A stretch of 64,000 nucleotides of DNA from Wurfbainia villosa (taxonomy: Eukaryota; Streptophyta; Magnoliopsida; Zingiberales; Zingiberaceae), in the NCBI GenBank assembly GCA_025175895.1, contig JAKLTH010000217.1, forward strand, positions 1 through 64,000. Reading direction: 5' to 3'. The translations under genes and the position numbers were made by a program. This document shows, piece after piece, positions 44,771 to 56,316 of this stretch. The notes beneath the pieces are model-generated. The model had not been told where the DNA came from, made no database searches, and saw only the letters and a program-made list of their open reading frames with translations. Position 1 is the stretch's first letter. Each line of letters opens with the position of its first letter.

Positions 44771-46018
44771 GATATTAACTTAGAAATACAAAACGAGCAT
44801 ATATGAGAAAGATGATTTTAAAATGCATCAATATACATTTATAAATCCCATTCATTTTTCGAATTCAAAACCCCAAAATCACTTCGAGATCGAGGTTCCA
44901 TCTCCGAATGGTTGATATCCATCATAGATAAGAACAACCTTGAGAGAGTCCAACAAGCCATTCATAGCTATGATGGTGGGTATCAAGTATACCGATTGCA
45001 TATCATGTATATGCAACTATCACAATGTGCTATCAACTAATTGAATGTTCACACATACATCGGGTTGTTAACACATTAACAAGTATGCATCATATGCATA
45101 GCACCCAACTTCACCTCCCTTTACATCGACCTTGGAGAGAGTGCAACAAGCCGATGCTCCAGGTTAAAGCCAACCCATTAATCGGGACATAGTTTTAATA
45201 TGGTTAGAGCGCATTCAACCAATTAGCCCAGCTTGGAGAGAGTCCAACAACCAAACTAACGATTGACCTCTGACTCTTACCATATTAGAGTTAAACTATT
45301 CCAATGATTTGAACATGTTCAGGTTCGAGCCGGGCTTGGAGTGAGTCCAACAACCCAAACAAGAAATGTAACTCGGTTCTAACCATATTAATGGAAGGTG
45401 TAGGCTTTAATATTGAGTTAGGGTTTTATGTCTCATCCTCTTTGCATGCAAATAACTATTATCTACATGGCATGGCATACATGGCATACATCTACATGTC
45501 ACGACACGCATGGCATAATGTTATGCATCTAATGCAATTACATGGCATACAATTATGTCATGTATATATTTATATGTCATAACTATTTATGGAAATAAAA
45601 TATGTTTAAGATTTGATTCTCCAAATCAAATCATAATTAAATTAGGAAACAAATTTCCAAATCTAATCACATATTTTATTCATGGAATTATTTGATTAAG
45701 GAAAATCTATTTAGGAAACCAATTTCCTAAATCATTAAAACTACTTATGGAAATAAAATATTTTAAGATTTGATTTCAAATCAAATCATGATTAAATTAG
45801 GAAACAAAAGAATCTAATCAAATATTTTATTTATGGAAAATATCAATTTCATAAATACTTCCAACTTTCCAAAAGTGGAAGATTTCCATAAATACTTCTA
45901 GACTTTCCCAAATTGAAAATTTCCATAAATACTTCTAAATTTCCAAAATTTAGAAAATTTCCAGAAATACATTATGACTATCGCAAAACCATTTTACGAT
46001 TATGTCGAAACACAACCT
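44771..46018 (-). other. Element D leader with four spaced hairpin repeats
   Basis: About 1.25 kb between PBS and gag. Four copies of CTTGGAGAGAGTCCAAC or near variants lie at 44939, 45131, 45232 and 45335, about 100 bp apart. Each can form a TTGGA/TCCAA stem with a 5-nt loop. The flanking sequence also repeats loosely. From 45590 to 45960 the DNA is A/T-rich with repeated AATTAAATTAGGAAACAAA-like units. No gene is supported. Confidence 0.7.
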
Positions 46019-46032
46019 GGGCTCTGATACCA
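46019..46032 (-). other. Element D primer-binding site (initiator Met tRNA)
   Basis: The minus strand reads TGGTATCAGAGCCC at the inner edge of the 5' LTR. Confidence 0.9.
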
Positions 46033-48181
46033 TCAAGGTTTCCTAAGATCACAAGGCAGGTGTGTGTTCGATCATGTTTCGTAAACATGAGCACAATGAA
46101 GCAATTAAAATAATAAATCTATATTTATTACAACACACACAACACACGCATGCTATTACAACAAGTGTAGACATAACCGTAAATTAAAATTGCAATAAAA
46201 GGAAATTAAACTACGTTATACCTTCGTATGACGTGTAGCGGAACGCATCAACCGAACGATCCTCGTAAGAATCGCCTCTATCCAGATCCACGCCGAGCTC
46301 TCGGATGACTTCGCTAAGTCACGAGCTTCTCTTCGACGGGTTACTAGCCTCGTGTTGAAGACGACGTGATCGAGAGATGATCACGATCCAATCCAAATTC
46401 GACCTAAACAAGTCCTCAAGACTTGCTTCTCCGAGAGGTATTCGCCAACCGATTGACGAATCCTTCGCCCTCCACTCAGAGGATTACCGGAGATCAAATC
46501 TCGTAAGTTAGCCGCTGTCGGAGCACTAACCGCCGCCCAAACGACGCCCGACGAGAGAGACAAGCTGTCCAGAAAACTGGACAGCTTGGTGGAGGAGATA
46601 GGCGCCGCCAAAACAAGGAGACAAAAGCTCACCTTGATGCCGAACCTAGGAGATCACGGAGGGTCGCCGGAGGTTCACCGCGAGCTTGGACGCCGAAGGG
46701 TCTTGACTACGCACAAGCCAAGGCAAGAAGGAGGTTGGCGGCACAACATTAAGTGGGCAACTTGGAGGCTAGGGTTTTGATTTTGGATTAGGTTTAACAA
46801 TCCCTTAAGCCCACTTTTATAGAGAACTAATTCTCTTAATGGTTAATGGATCATATCCATAAAGCCCGTTAACCCGCCTCCATTAAGATAAGTTAAAATA
46901 AACCAAACCATGATGGTTTATTTTAAGTTAAAACGAATCAACCAACTTTGGTTCATTCGCTTAAAATAAACCAAACCCTTTGGTTTATTCTCATCCATTG
47001 GATTAGAACCAAACCATTTTGGTCCATCCATTATGTCTTCATAAGACACGCCCATCCACGCTTCCATTGCGATCAAACAATTTCATGCTCGCTTATGTTT
47101 GGTCCAACCAAACATAGTTTCTCTTCGAGAATCTCATTCTCAAGCTCGCTTTAAATCCTTTGGATTACACTCACAGCGTGTGACCAAATAGGTTCTCGGT
47201 TTATGTTGGCCGTCTATAATTAACCATTAATTATAGAACCATCATGAGTGGCACCTAGTAGTACATCATGATCCCCAATTAACCGAAAAGATCAACGGTT
47301 GATCCAGAACTATTTCAAACCCTTCAAGAGCTCGAATGAATCGTGCCCCATTCCCTTCACTCATCTTATACCCACTTGGTTCAGACATGGTCTATTGTGT
47401 CCCTCACTAGGTCGACTACGCCACACCTAGCCCAAGTATCATTTCTCGTCCCACGATTCTAGTTACTCCACATGTATCGAAGAGTACCTTACTCTAAACA
47501 TGTAATGCTTTGGCCAAAGACTTTAGTAACAATCTGACGAGAGGCCATGGGTATACATCTCCTCGCAAGGAGTGGTGAATCCTTTATAGGCTATTCAAAC
47601 ACCTTCGATCACTTCGACTTATACCCAATCATCCCGGGTCCACATCTCCTTGGAGATGTTTGCTTAAGATGTCAAAGCATAAGTCTCCATGATCAAGATG
47701 ACTTGAATACCGCAAGTCAAAGGAACATCGCACTTAAGCCACAGTAAGAACTTCATTGACATATCTATATATGCAAAGAACCATATGAAGTCTTACGACT
47801 GGTCACTCCAATGAACTAGTTACCATAACTAGCATCCACGATTAACTCCGACATTCCAAACCAAAGGAGAATCACCGCTGATACACCCAGGAGTATACCT
47901 CGTGCTAGTCTCAACAGAATTGATGGTGTCCAAATCCATCAATTCATCGACTAGGGATAATTCCGATACATCACAATTACACATGTAGAGATACTCACTA
48001 GTTGTGATCCAATCACAAATTCTCTCATGCTGTGAATCATATCGTGGACATTCAGTAAATGAGTTTAAGATCCAATCAAATACATAAAACATGTATACCC
48101 AAATAGTGAATCTTCATTTATCATATAAATGGTTCATACATAAGGCGATTGCCTTAGGACATCTCTCATATATTACTAACA
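46033..48181 (-). repeat. Element D 5' LTR
   Basis: About 2.15 kb. The first 1.24 kb matches 31651-32926, and the remainder is unique in the window because its partner was deleted. It ends ATATTACTAACA before CCTGC. It carries TATAAAAG (minus) at 46814-46821. Confidence 0.88.
46814..46821 (-). promoter_or_regulatory. TATA box in D 5' LTR
   Basis: TATAAAAG on the minus strand, at the same place as 32462-32469. Confidence 0.55.
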
Positions 48182-48913
48182 CCTGCATCCTGCTCAAAAG
48201 TAGAAAAAGGTGGTGGTGTAGGTGCAAGATCATGTCAACATGGACTAGGTGGGCTCTAGCATGTGTGTGAGAGAGTGATGAATAGGTAAATGAACATGGT
48301 CGCTTAAAACATACACACTCGGGCATATGTACTGCTGGAATGTGGGGCACGACCATGTGAAAACACATGGCCAGGTCATATGCCCCTCGTTTCTCTCTCA
48401 TGGTGCATAACGGTCTGAATTCTCCTTACACGCTTAATCGTGTAGGTTCAAAATGATTTTTGTTTCAACCTAGCAAGTTCTTTCTAGTCCTAATTCATGT
48501 TCAAAAATGCTAAATGAATGGAAATCAAAGTTCAAATTAACCAAATGAATGCAATAAAATAAAAGAAAACATAAAAACTAAACTTGGGTTGCCTCCCAAG
48601 AAGAGTTTTGTTTAAGGTCTTTTAGCTCGATCACACTCTATTATCTCAACTCAGCTTCGGAGTCTCTATAAATCTCCATTCATCCGTCTCTGTGTTGTCA
48701 TCCTGGGCTACCCCTACCAAAATGTAGCCATCTAAGAAGGAGCTTTACACTTTGATAGATTGAAGAGGATGATCTCCCATCTACCTCCAAGGAGATCTTA
48801 GGCGCTTTACATCTATACATGCTCGCAGCCGCTAGAAAGGGTCATCCCAATATGATGGGATTTTGGGGTTTGTGGTCAAGTATAATAAATCAGATGTATC
48901 ACAAAGTTCTTGA
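48182..48913 (-). other. Element C spacer and protease tail
   Basis: The ACGACCATGTG/ACACATGGCC palindromes lie at 48343-48390. Sequence like the A protease tail (about 4470-4800) is present at 48640-48900 but with many breaks. No complete frame is visible. Confidence 0.65.
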
Positions 48914-49177
48914 TTACCATAGGCACATGTGCATGCCGTGTTCCTTAACTGAGTCGTCCCCCATACGAATACCAAAGTTCGCTGGTTGGATCCCATTCAG
49001 TCCCATCTTCAGATAGAGTGTGTAGGGCATCACGCTGACTGATGACCCTAAATCGCATAACACTTCATCGAAGCTCTCCCCATAAATAGAGAATGGTATA
49101 ACATATTCACCAAGGTCATCAAGTTGGGGTGGAATATTATCTTCAATTTCGTCTTGGTCGGGTAGGGTGGAAATCAT
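48914..49177 (-). pseudogene. Element C aspartic protease fragment
   Basis: The frame reads PPQLDDLGEYVIPFSIYGES, then VLCDLGSSVSVMPYTLYLKM, matching A at 5024-4806 including the D-L-G active site. It runs further than A before a stop (MHMCLW). The second half with ILGRPFL is too broken to follow. Confidence 0.75.
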
Positions 49178-49207
49178 GGTTGCACACCCCTTGGCGAATT
49201 TGTTTCT

Positions 49208-50360
49208 CTATGCTACTCTCTCACTGTACACTCCCTCTTCCTTGACCTGACTCAGCTTGGGTAATTGTGGAGAGCTATCCATTGTTTGGAACACGGTTTG
49301 GGCTATCTGAGCCACTTGTGTTTCCAACATCCTCATGTGACTTGTAAGATCGTCAACAGTGGCCTTCAAATCCTTAAGTGACTCTTTTGTTTTCTGATGT
49401 TGCCGTCGAAATACTTCATTGGCCTTCGTTTAGGTAGCAATGAAGTCTTCCATCATCAATTCTAGCCTAGCCTTCTGTGGTTGCTACTGCCCATTGCCCT
49501 GTTGTTGCCCATACCCTTCTGATGGTTGGAAGTTCCCTGAGTTATTCTGATAGGAAAAATTCGGGTGATTCCTCCATTAGAGATTGTAAGTACCGGAGTA
49601 TGGATTGTTAGTAATCCCTAACTGTATCGACATGCTCAATCTGCTCTTCTAAGCCACCTTGTCCTCTATAGTAGTCCTCTCGATACGCTGTTGCTCCCTC
49701 TATAAAGTCATTGGCTGCACATGCAGAAACTGGATTTAAAGAGTTGAACTGTCTGCTAAGCATGCCCATCCTCATAGCTAGGTGGTCCACGGAGTTGATA
49801 GCATATCGTCCCGCTGCAGGAGTTGGGTGACTACGTTTGGAAGCCCATTGATTGTGGTTCTGGGCCACCTCTTCTATCATCTCCTCCGCTTCCTCGATAG
49901 TCTTGTTCATTAGTACTCCTCCTCTAGCAAAATCGAGAGACATCTTTGTGGCGTACATGATCCCATTATAGAAGATGTGGATTACCAGCCACCTTTTCAG
50001 TCCATGGTGGGGGCATTGGTAGAGTAGCCTCTTATAGTGATCCTAGGCTTCAAATAGGGACTCCCCTTCCTTCTGACGGAAGCTCATGATTAAATGGTGC
50101 ATGTGAGCAGTCTTGCTTAGTGGGAAGTACTTGTTCAAAAATTACTGCTCACACTGCTCCCATGTAGTAATGCTTCTCGATGGCAGGGGGTGAAGCCATG
50201 CCTTAGTCTTATCCCACAATGAGATAGGGAATAGGCTCAGGTGGATCACGTCAGCAGGGACTCCATTGATCTTCATTATCAAGCAGATTTCTAAAAATGT
50301 CTCCAGGTGCCGATTCGGGTCTTCAGTCGAAGCTCCCCTGAATTGACTCTGCTTAACCAT
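49208..50360 (-). pseudogene. Element C gag
   Basis: The minus strand reads MVKQSQFRGASTEDPNRHLE, TFLEICLIMKINGV, HLSLFPISLWDKTKAWLHPL and TTWEQCEQ, then one stop, FLNKYFP, another stop near 50048, YNGIMYATKMSLDFA (about 49940) and a SVDHLAMRMGMLSRQFNSLNP segment. YRNHPNFS-like sequence is near 49570 and a Gln-rich tail near 49480. It is better preserved than the A copy and shows the normal Athila Gag layout. The N-terminus lies beyond G, outside the window. Confidence 0.8.
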
Positions 50361-50365
50361 GTATA

Positions 50366-52055
50366 TGTTGGGAAAAATTCCGGATCGTGATGTTCACAAC
50401 ATCGCCGGTGAATACTTCGCACAACCGTAGTGGAAACAATATATAAACCGGATCCCACTAGAGATCCATGCAAAACTATATAAGTCGTTTCATATCCTAC
50501 CTTTTTAGATCTTATCTAGAAGGAGAAGTATACCTTCTGCAAGTGTTCTTCGCAATCCCACTTTTCCAAATGCTGTCGGATCTCAATACAGTAAGGATAA
50601 CCATATCTCTAAGGTATCCACACTGACACCCACCCATTTTGGAGTCACGTTGTGCTAGCAACCCCTAGCGAAACACCAAGACCACTTTGGAAGAAGAAGG
50701 AGAGGAAGGAGAGGGATGAGAGAACTCTTCTCTTGGCTTACACGTTCAATTACTTAGCCTCTATTTGCTTTGCACATTCAAAGCATCTTAAGCCATAGCA
50801 ACCCTTGCCATTAATTACTCTTAAATCCTCATTAAGAAGACTCTTAATCTCCTAATGAATACCATGACCCTTGGTATTCTTCTTCATCATGAATACCAAG
50901 GCACTTAGTATTCCCATGCATGATTAATCACATTAATCATGCATGATGATGATGAATCATGTTCCATGGTTCAACTTGAGTCTAACTCAAGTTTAACCAG
51001 TTTGAGTCGAATTCAAGTCTTGGTCATATGCTCAATTGTTCTTTTAGTCCAACTAAAAGAAATCATCTCCAAAATAGAATGTCATTTGTGTGACCCTATA
51101 GGCTCTTGTAACATTGGCAATGTATCTAAAACCATTTTAGATATATAAGCAATGAGCGACATCTAGCAATACATCATTGCTACCCAAGCTACAAGATCGT
51201 CCAAATCCGACAACCTTTCTGTGACTATTATCATGTATGACGGTGTCCTTCTATCCTTGATATCTTAGATCGATCAATGAGGCATAGACCGTGTCATCCC
51301 CTTATCGATCTTTATGTTTCTTGATCCCCAAGTAGACTCACTCAAACAAATGAGCTCAATATTTCATATTGACTCATTTGAGCATGGCTATGCATTTCGT
51401 GGTCATACTCTTTCAAGAGGCCAAAGATATCACTCTCGTTATATGGGAGGGATAGATCCCATCTACATCACTCACATCCCTCCGCATAATTCATTACATA
51501 CCTAGTGATCACCGTTATAGTGCACCCTGTTATGGTGTGACATTAGACGATACCAAAGTACATAACTCCTTATGTATGGAACTATAGTGACTTCAGGTCT
51601 AAGGACTATTCATACAAATAGTCACATGAGAAAGTATATGACACTCATATAACGATCCATGACACTTTCTCAAGGAGTCAATTTAGTACATATATTCTCC
51701 AATATATATACCCATGTGTCAATGTGATATCACATATCCATGACTTGTGAGATCAAGTCATCCATTGACCTACATGCTAGTCTCAATGTATCAATATATC
51801 TCTTTGTCTATTAATACAATACTTGACTAGGAATGTTTAAGAATAGTGTTCTCTACAGCTTCTCATAATCAATTCTATCAATTGATATATCAGATTATTA
51901 ACCTACTATTTTATCTAAGGGCATTATTATATTTATTTATTGGCACACACATAAAGTAAATATAATAATCAATCTTTGCCTTTTATTAATGAAATATGAT
52001 ACATATGATCCCTAATCAATCATCTCATGATTGGCACTAAGGGCTGACACTAACA
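50366..52055 (-). repeat. Element G 3' LTR
   Basis: A 1690-bp block starts TGTTGGGAAAAATTCC and ends TGACACTAACA next to the polypurine tract. It shares blocks with the E LTR and the solo LTR (for example 51440-51490 and 51590-51760). The other LTR is not in the window. Confidence 0.85.
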
Positions 52056-52070
52056 ATCTCCCACTAGCAC
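52056..52070 (-). other. Element G polypurine tract
   Basis: The minus strand reads GTGCTAGTGGGAGAT, identical to that of E. Confidence 0.85.
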
Positions 52071-52079
52071 TAGTGTCAA

Positions 52080-53391
52080 TCACTGTAATCTCTAAGACCC
52101 AATGACCTAGTATGACCATCATGCTTTCTCTATGCCAAAGCCTTGGTCAGGGGATCCGCAATGTTAGCATCAGTATCATATCTGCATATCTGCATATCCG
52201 CACATCTCTTCTATCGATGATCTCTCGAATAAGGTGATATCGCCATAGTATATGTTTGGAACGTTGGTGAGAACGAGGTTCCTTAGCCTGTGCTATAGCC
52301 CCGTTGTTGTCATAATAAAGCTCTATAATGCTCACAATGCTAGGAACTACACCAAGATCAGAAACAAACTTTCTGATCTAAACTGCCTCCTTTGCTGCAT
52401 TCGAAGCAGCAATATACTCTGCCTATGTAGTAGAATCCACGACCGTGTCTTACTTTGAACTCTTCTAGCTTACAGCACCACCATTTAGACAAAAGACATA
52501 CCCTGACTGCAACCTGTAATCGTCCTTATCTGTTTGGAAGCTAGTATCGCTGTAACCCTTTACTGCGAGCTCCTCATCACCTCCAAATATCAAGAAATAT
52601 TCTTTAGTTCTTCTCAAGTACTTAAGAATATTCTTGACGACTATCCAGTGACTATCACCTGGATCTGACTGGTAGCTACTCGTCATGCTCAAAGCATACG
52701 AGACATCAAGATGAGCTTAACCACCTTGTCAATGTATGCACTCTGACTTAGGCCAAGTAATCTCTTAGATCTATCTCTATAGATCTTAATGCCTAAAATG
52801 TAGGTTGTTTCACCTAAGTACTTCATTGAGAAACAATTCCCAAGCCAAGTCTTCACAGACTGTAGCGTAGGGATGTCGTTCCCAATGAGAAGTATATCAT
52901 CAACATACAAGATAAGAAAGATAACTATGCTCCCACTAATCCTCTTGTAGACATAGGGTTCATCTTCATTCTTGATGAAACCAAACTATTTGATCGCATC
53001 ATCAAATCGAAGATTCCAGCTTCTAGATGCTTGCTTTAAACCATAAATGAACCTCTACAGCTTGCACACCTTCCCAGTATGCTTTGGATCTACAAAACCC
53101 TCAGGTTGTGTCATGTACACATCCTCGAGGAGGTTTCCATTCAGAAATGTAGTTTTGACATCCATTTGCCACATCTCATAATCGTGGTAAGCTGCAATAG
53201 CAAGCATGATCCGAATGGACTTAAGCATCACAACTGGTGAAAAAGTTTCATCATAGTCAATACCATGAATCTGCTTGAAACCTTTAACTACCAATCGCCC
53301 TTTATAGGTATGTATAAGTCCTTCCATGTCAGTCTTTCTCTTAAAGACCCACTTACACCCAATGGGTTTGACCCCTTCAGGTGGATCAACC
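52080..53391 (-). pseudogene. Element G reverse transcriptase (second part) and RNase H
   Basis: From 53391 down: DPPEGVKPIGCKWVFK, YKGRLVVKGFKQIHGIDYDE, TFSPVVMLKSIRIMLAIAA, MWQMDVKTTFLNGNL, YMTQPEGF (53327-53055); MYVDDILLIGNDIPTLQ with the catalytic DD, then YLGETTYILGIKIYRDRS (52910-52689); SMTSSYQSDPGDSHW and LKYLRRTKEY (52692-52465); then RNase H with AEYIAAS, YDNNGAIAQAKEPRSHQRSK and HLIREIIDR (52335-52147). A few stops and shifts interrupt it. It is the most readable minus-strand RT in the window. Confidence 0.88.
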
Positions 53392-53784
53392 TATTGGGAT
53401 GTATACTGAAAAGTCTATCTTTTGTATGAACATATTTATTTTTGAAATAAGAATCACATGATCATTGATTGCATATTTATGGTTATGCATATTGTCTAAT
53501 ATATTACATTATAGATAACATGGTGTGTAGTGTCACACGGGAGATCATGTTATCAGTTCCTTGTAAAGTATAAGTAAAGACTCACAACCGAGATGGTTAT
53601 GAACAAACCATTGGAATGGTTGTAGTGTGATTTGGTATTGGTTTGTCTTGACCATTGAATTACACTAGTATACTTTGTGTGTATTGAGCAGAATCGACTT
53701 AGAGATCCGACGGTGGAGATTAAATCTCATGGTCCCTATTGTAGCCTATTAAAACCCTCATGGAGCTTAGATCCGATGATGAAA

Positions 53785-53952
53785 AATGAAACTCTATATC
53801 CGACGGTGGAGATTAAATCTCTAGATCCAATGGTGGAGATTAAATCTTTATATCTGACGGTGGAGATTAAATCTCTAGATCCGATGGTTGAGATTAAATC
53901 CCTAGATCCGACGGTTGAGATTAAATCCCTAGATCCAATGGTAGAGATTAAA
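53785..53952 (+). repeat. 27-bp minisatellite in H 5' LTR
   Basis: About six units of CTAGATCCGACGGTGGAGAT..AAATC, each 27 bp and so open in frame. The peptide-like reading LDPTVEIKS is a by-product. It is upstream of the TATA box. Confidence 0.9.
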
Positions 53953-53972
53953 AGGAGGCTTAAGCCTAGCTC

Positions 53973-53980
53973 TATAAAAG
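53973..53980 (+). promoter_or_regulatory. TATA box in H 5' LTR
   Basis: TATAAAAG lies between two copies of AGGAGGCTTAAG, directly after the minisatellite. It is conserved at 60801-60808. Confidence 0.65.
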
Positions 53981-54760
53981 GAGGCTTAAGGGTTGGGAGA
54001 CAATAACACTTTGGAGATTAGGGTTTTTTCTTCCTTGGCTTGGGTGGCAAGGCATTAAGTTTAGGGTTTCCTTGGGCGCCTAATTGTCCAAGAGAAAGGG
54101 ACCGCGCGGCAAGGTGGTTAAGGTTTGGCATCTCTTCTTCATCCCTTGGCCAGAGATCCCTTTTCTCCTCTCCTTAAGGCTGGCGGCAACACTTCTTCAA
54201 GGTTGGCCAACACTCCATCACCTATTCCTTGGCCGGCGGCAACATCAAGTCCTTTGACTTGGTGGCCGATTTTAGAAAGGAAGAGGAGTTTCATTTCATT
54301 CTTCCCTTTGTTCGGAGTGAGAAAGGAAGCGAAGAACGTATTCTAGGAGGCTTCAACTTTTGGAAGATCGTTGCCCACACGACGTCCAAAAGGAGGAAGG
54401 ACATACGATAGAAGATCAAGAGGTATAACAAGAGGTATAATGTTTGTTTATGAATCCTATCTTATTCTATGCATGTTGTATGTTTTGTTATGTGGCTAAT
54501 TTACTTGGACCCTGAATACAAACACAAAAATCGGTGATCCGTACATCGTCTATTCCGTGGGTATTCAAAGAATAGAGGTAGGTTGCTTGAACAACAAGTT
54601 TATTCAGGTGACCACTCTAATCAAATAGCACGATGATGAAACGATTACTTGGGTAATCCCTCCCTGTCTAGGATTAATTTTTTTAATCTGAGGACGTAGA
54701 CGGGATCGCCATGAATAAGCAACCGAGTTGAAGTGATAAGCGAAGTTTCCTACCTTCAAG

Positions 54761-54773
54761 TGGTATCAGAGCC
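54761..54773 (+). other. Element H primer-binding site (initiator Met tRNA)
   Basis: TGGTATCAGAGCC two bases after the LTR. Confidence 0.92.
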
Positions 54774-55785
54774 ACAGTTTCCGATTTTGTGTGTTTAGGA
54801 TTCGATTACTTTTATGCACTTTTCATATATTATATGTGCCGAATAATAGTAGGATGTGCATAGGTTAACTTTTTGGTTGCAGCCATAGGATCTAACTATT
54901 ATGGCCATATGTGTGTATGTGATTGTATGTGTGTAATTGTATATTATTTGAATCCTCGGGGTTGACGAGGCTAGTATTTAATTTTTGTAATTAAGTACAA
55001 CATTGTTTAGCCACTCTTTTTATTTTAGTTTACTTTCAATCTAGATTTCATGTACACTCTTTCGTGGAGTATAGGATCGATGGATGTAAATTAAAATAGT
55101 TTTTCTCGGCTCGGATCTCCGGATGGCTTGTACATGGCGTGGAGGAGTTTAGACGATTTATACGACGAGTGTATATTGAGAACAAAAGCCATAATAGTTT
55201 AAAAATATTTTTTTTCATATTTATTGCTTCTTGTTTGATATGCATGTCGTAGGGTAGGAAAATTCCTCAATTTTAAATTACTAAGTGGGAGAGGGATATT
55301 TTTATAAATTCCCATGGCCTCCATTATGATTTGACATGTGATGCAAACAAACTTGCATGTCGGCTCTGAGTACCTTCCTCCATATCGGATGAGTTTATTT
55401 GCGGATCACAGGGTCGAATATGGTTATAGGAAATTATTAAGGAGCATGTGTACTTCCCCATCGGAAGGCACATAACCCGAGATAATTACCTTGGTACCAA
55501 GTAATGGTGAACACTTAGATGCAAATAGAAGTATCCTCCCCATCGGAGTCACTGCTTTTATTTGTATTAATTTTATTTGTCAAAAAGTTAGGTTGACGAG
55601 ATAGTAAAATTAATGGGTAAAACCTCCTCTTACAAATGTAGAATTCATATACGTCCACACTATCGTGACATACGATATTCGCGGTGTTTTGAGGTGTTGA
55701 TAGATTTTAAAATTTTATTGTTTGAGGAATCAATCATTTTTTGAAATCTAATATTTTGATCCATGTGATTCTTAGGTTTTTCAAA
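54774..55785 (+). other. Element H leader with three spaced hairpin repeats
   Basis: About 1 kb without a gene. CTTCCTCCATATCGGATGAG (55374), ACTTCCCCATCGGAAGGC (55452) and CTCCCCATCGGAG (55535) are related repeats about 80 bp apart. The second and third can form TTCC/GGAA or CTCC/GGAG stems around a CCATC-type loop. Confidence 0.65.
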
Positions 55786-56316
55786 ATGACTTTCAACCCG
55801 CTTGCTGTTATACTGAAAGAAAATAAACTTACTGGACCCAATTATGTTGATTGGAAGAGGAATCTTGACATTGTCTTGACTGCTGAGGAGTACAAATATG
55901 TACTCTTTGAAGAGTATCCTCCTAAGCCTGTGGATGATTCTGGGGAAAATGAGAAGGAGAGTTATAAGAAGTAGATTAAGGTTGATGAGATGACGCGATG
56001 TTACATTTTGGCATCTATGTCAAATGTACTGCAACATCAGCATTAAGCCATGGCCACTGCTTATGACATGATGCTCAATCTCAAAGAGCTTTTCGGACAC
56101 CAGAATCGGGCTACTAGGTAGGAAGCCATGAGGAACTTGATGACCACCACCATGATCGAGGGAACACCTGTGAGGGATCATGTTCTCAAGATGATGGCTC
56201 ATTTGAATGAGCTGGAAGTCCTTGGAGCTGAGATCGATGGGGAAACCCAGGTCGATATCATACTCCAGTCTCTACCTAGGAGTTTTGAGCTGTTTACCGA
56301 ACTACAACATGAATAA
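55786..56316 (+). pseudogene. Element H gag
   Basis: The ATG at 55786 starts MTFNPLAVILKENKLTGPNY, VDWKRNLDIVLTAEEYKYVL. Stops occur at 55972 (TAG), near 56044 (TAA) and at 56119 (TAG, in TR*EAM where Gln is usual). LKELFGHQNRATR, EAMRNLMTTTMIEGTPVRDH and DIILQSLPRSFELF then complete the Copia Gag core. An in-frame ATG lies only at this point in the conserved block, which supports the start. Confidence 0.85.

Larger units (their letters stand above)
31651..48181 (-). mobile_element. Element D: Copia retrotransposon, deleted and invaded by E
   Basis: The outer ends are TGTTGGGTTTCC (31651) and ATTACTAACA (48181), flanked by CCTGC (31646-31650 and 48182-48186). The right LTR (46033-48181) is complete. 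The left LTR is cut at 32926 by element E. The Met PBS lies at 46019-46032 (minus) and gag to RT run from 44770 down to 41775. The rest of RT, RNase H, the polypurine tract and the inner 0.9 kb of the 3' LTR are missing, lost in the rearrangement at 41665-41775. Confidence 0.88.
48182..50365 (-). mobile_element. Element C, right part: Athila-like element
   Basis: The sequence resumes with CCTGCATCCTGCTCAAAAG, matching A at about 2845. It then jumps near 48340 from the Ser/Pro-rich end of the extra ORF to the spacer equivalent of A 4120-4210. The body of the extra ORF is therefore deleted in C. Protease and gag follow. It ends at GTATA (50361-50365), the presumed target duplication of G. Confidence 0.87.
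53392..54758 (+). repeat. Element H 5' LTR, internally deleted
   Basis: It matches the right LTR except that the stretch equivalent to 60001-60555 is replaced by 26 or so bases (53702-53727) identical in type to one unit of the LTR minisatellite. It ends TACCTTCA. Confidence 0.92.

Noticed and set aside
53677..54006. Repetitive open frame with LDPTVEIKS repeats, also at 60499-60849
   Set aside because: The frame exists only because the minisatellite unit is 27 bp. It lies upstream of the TATA box in the LTR and has no protein similarity I recognise.
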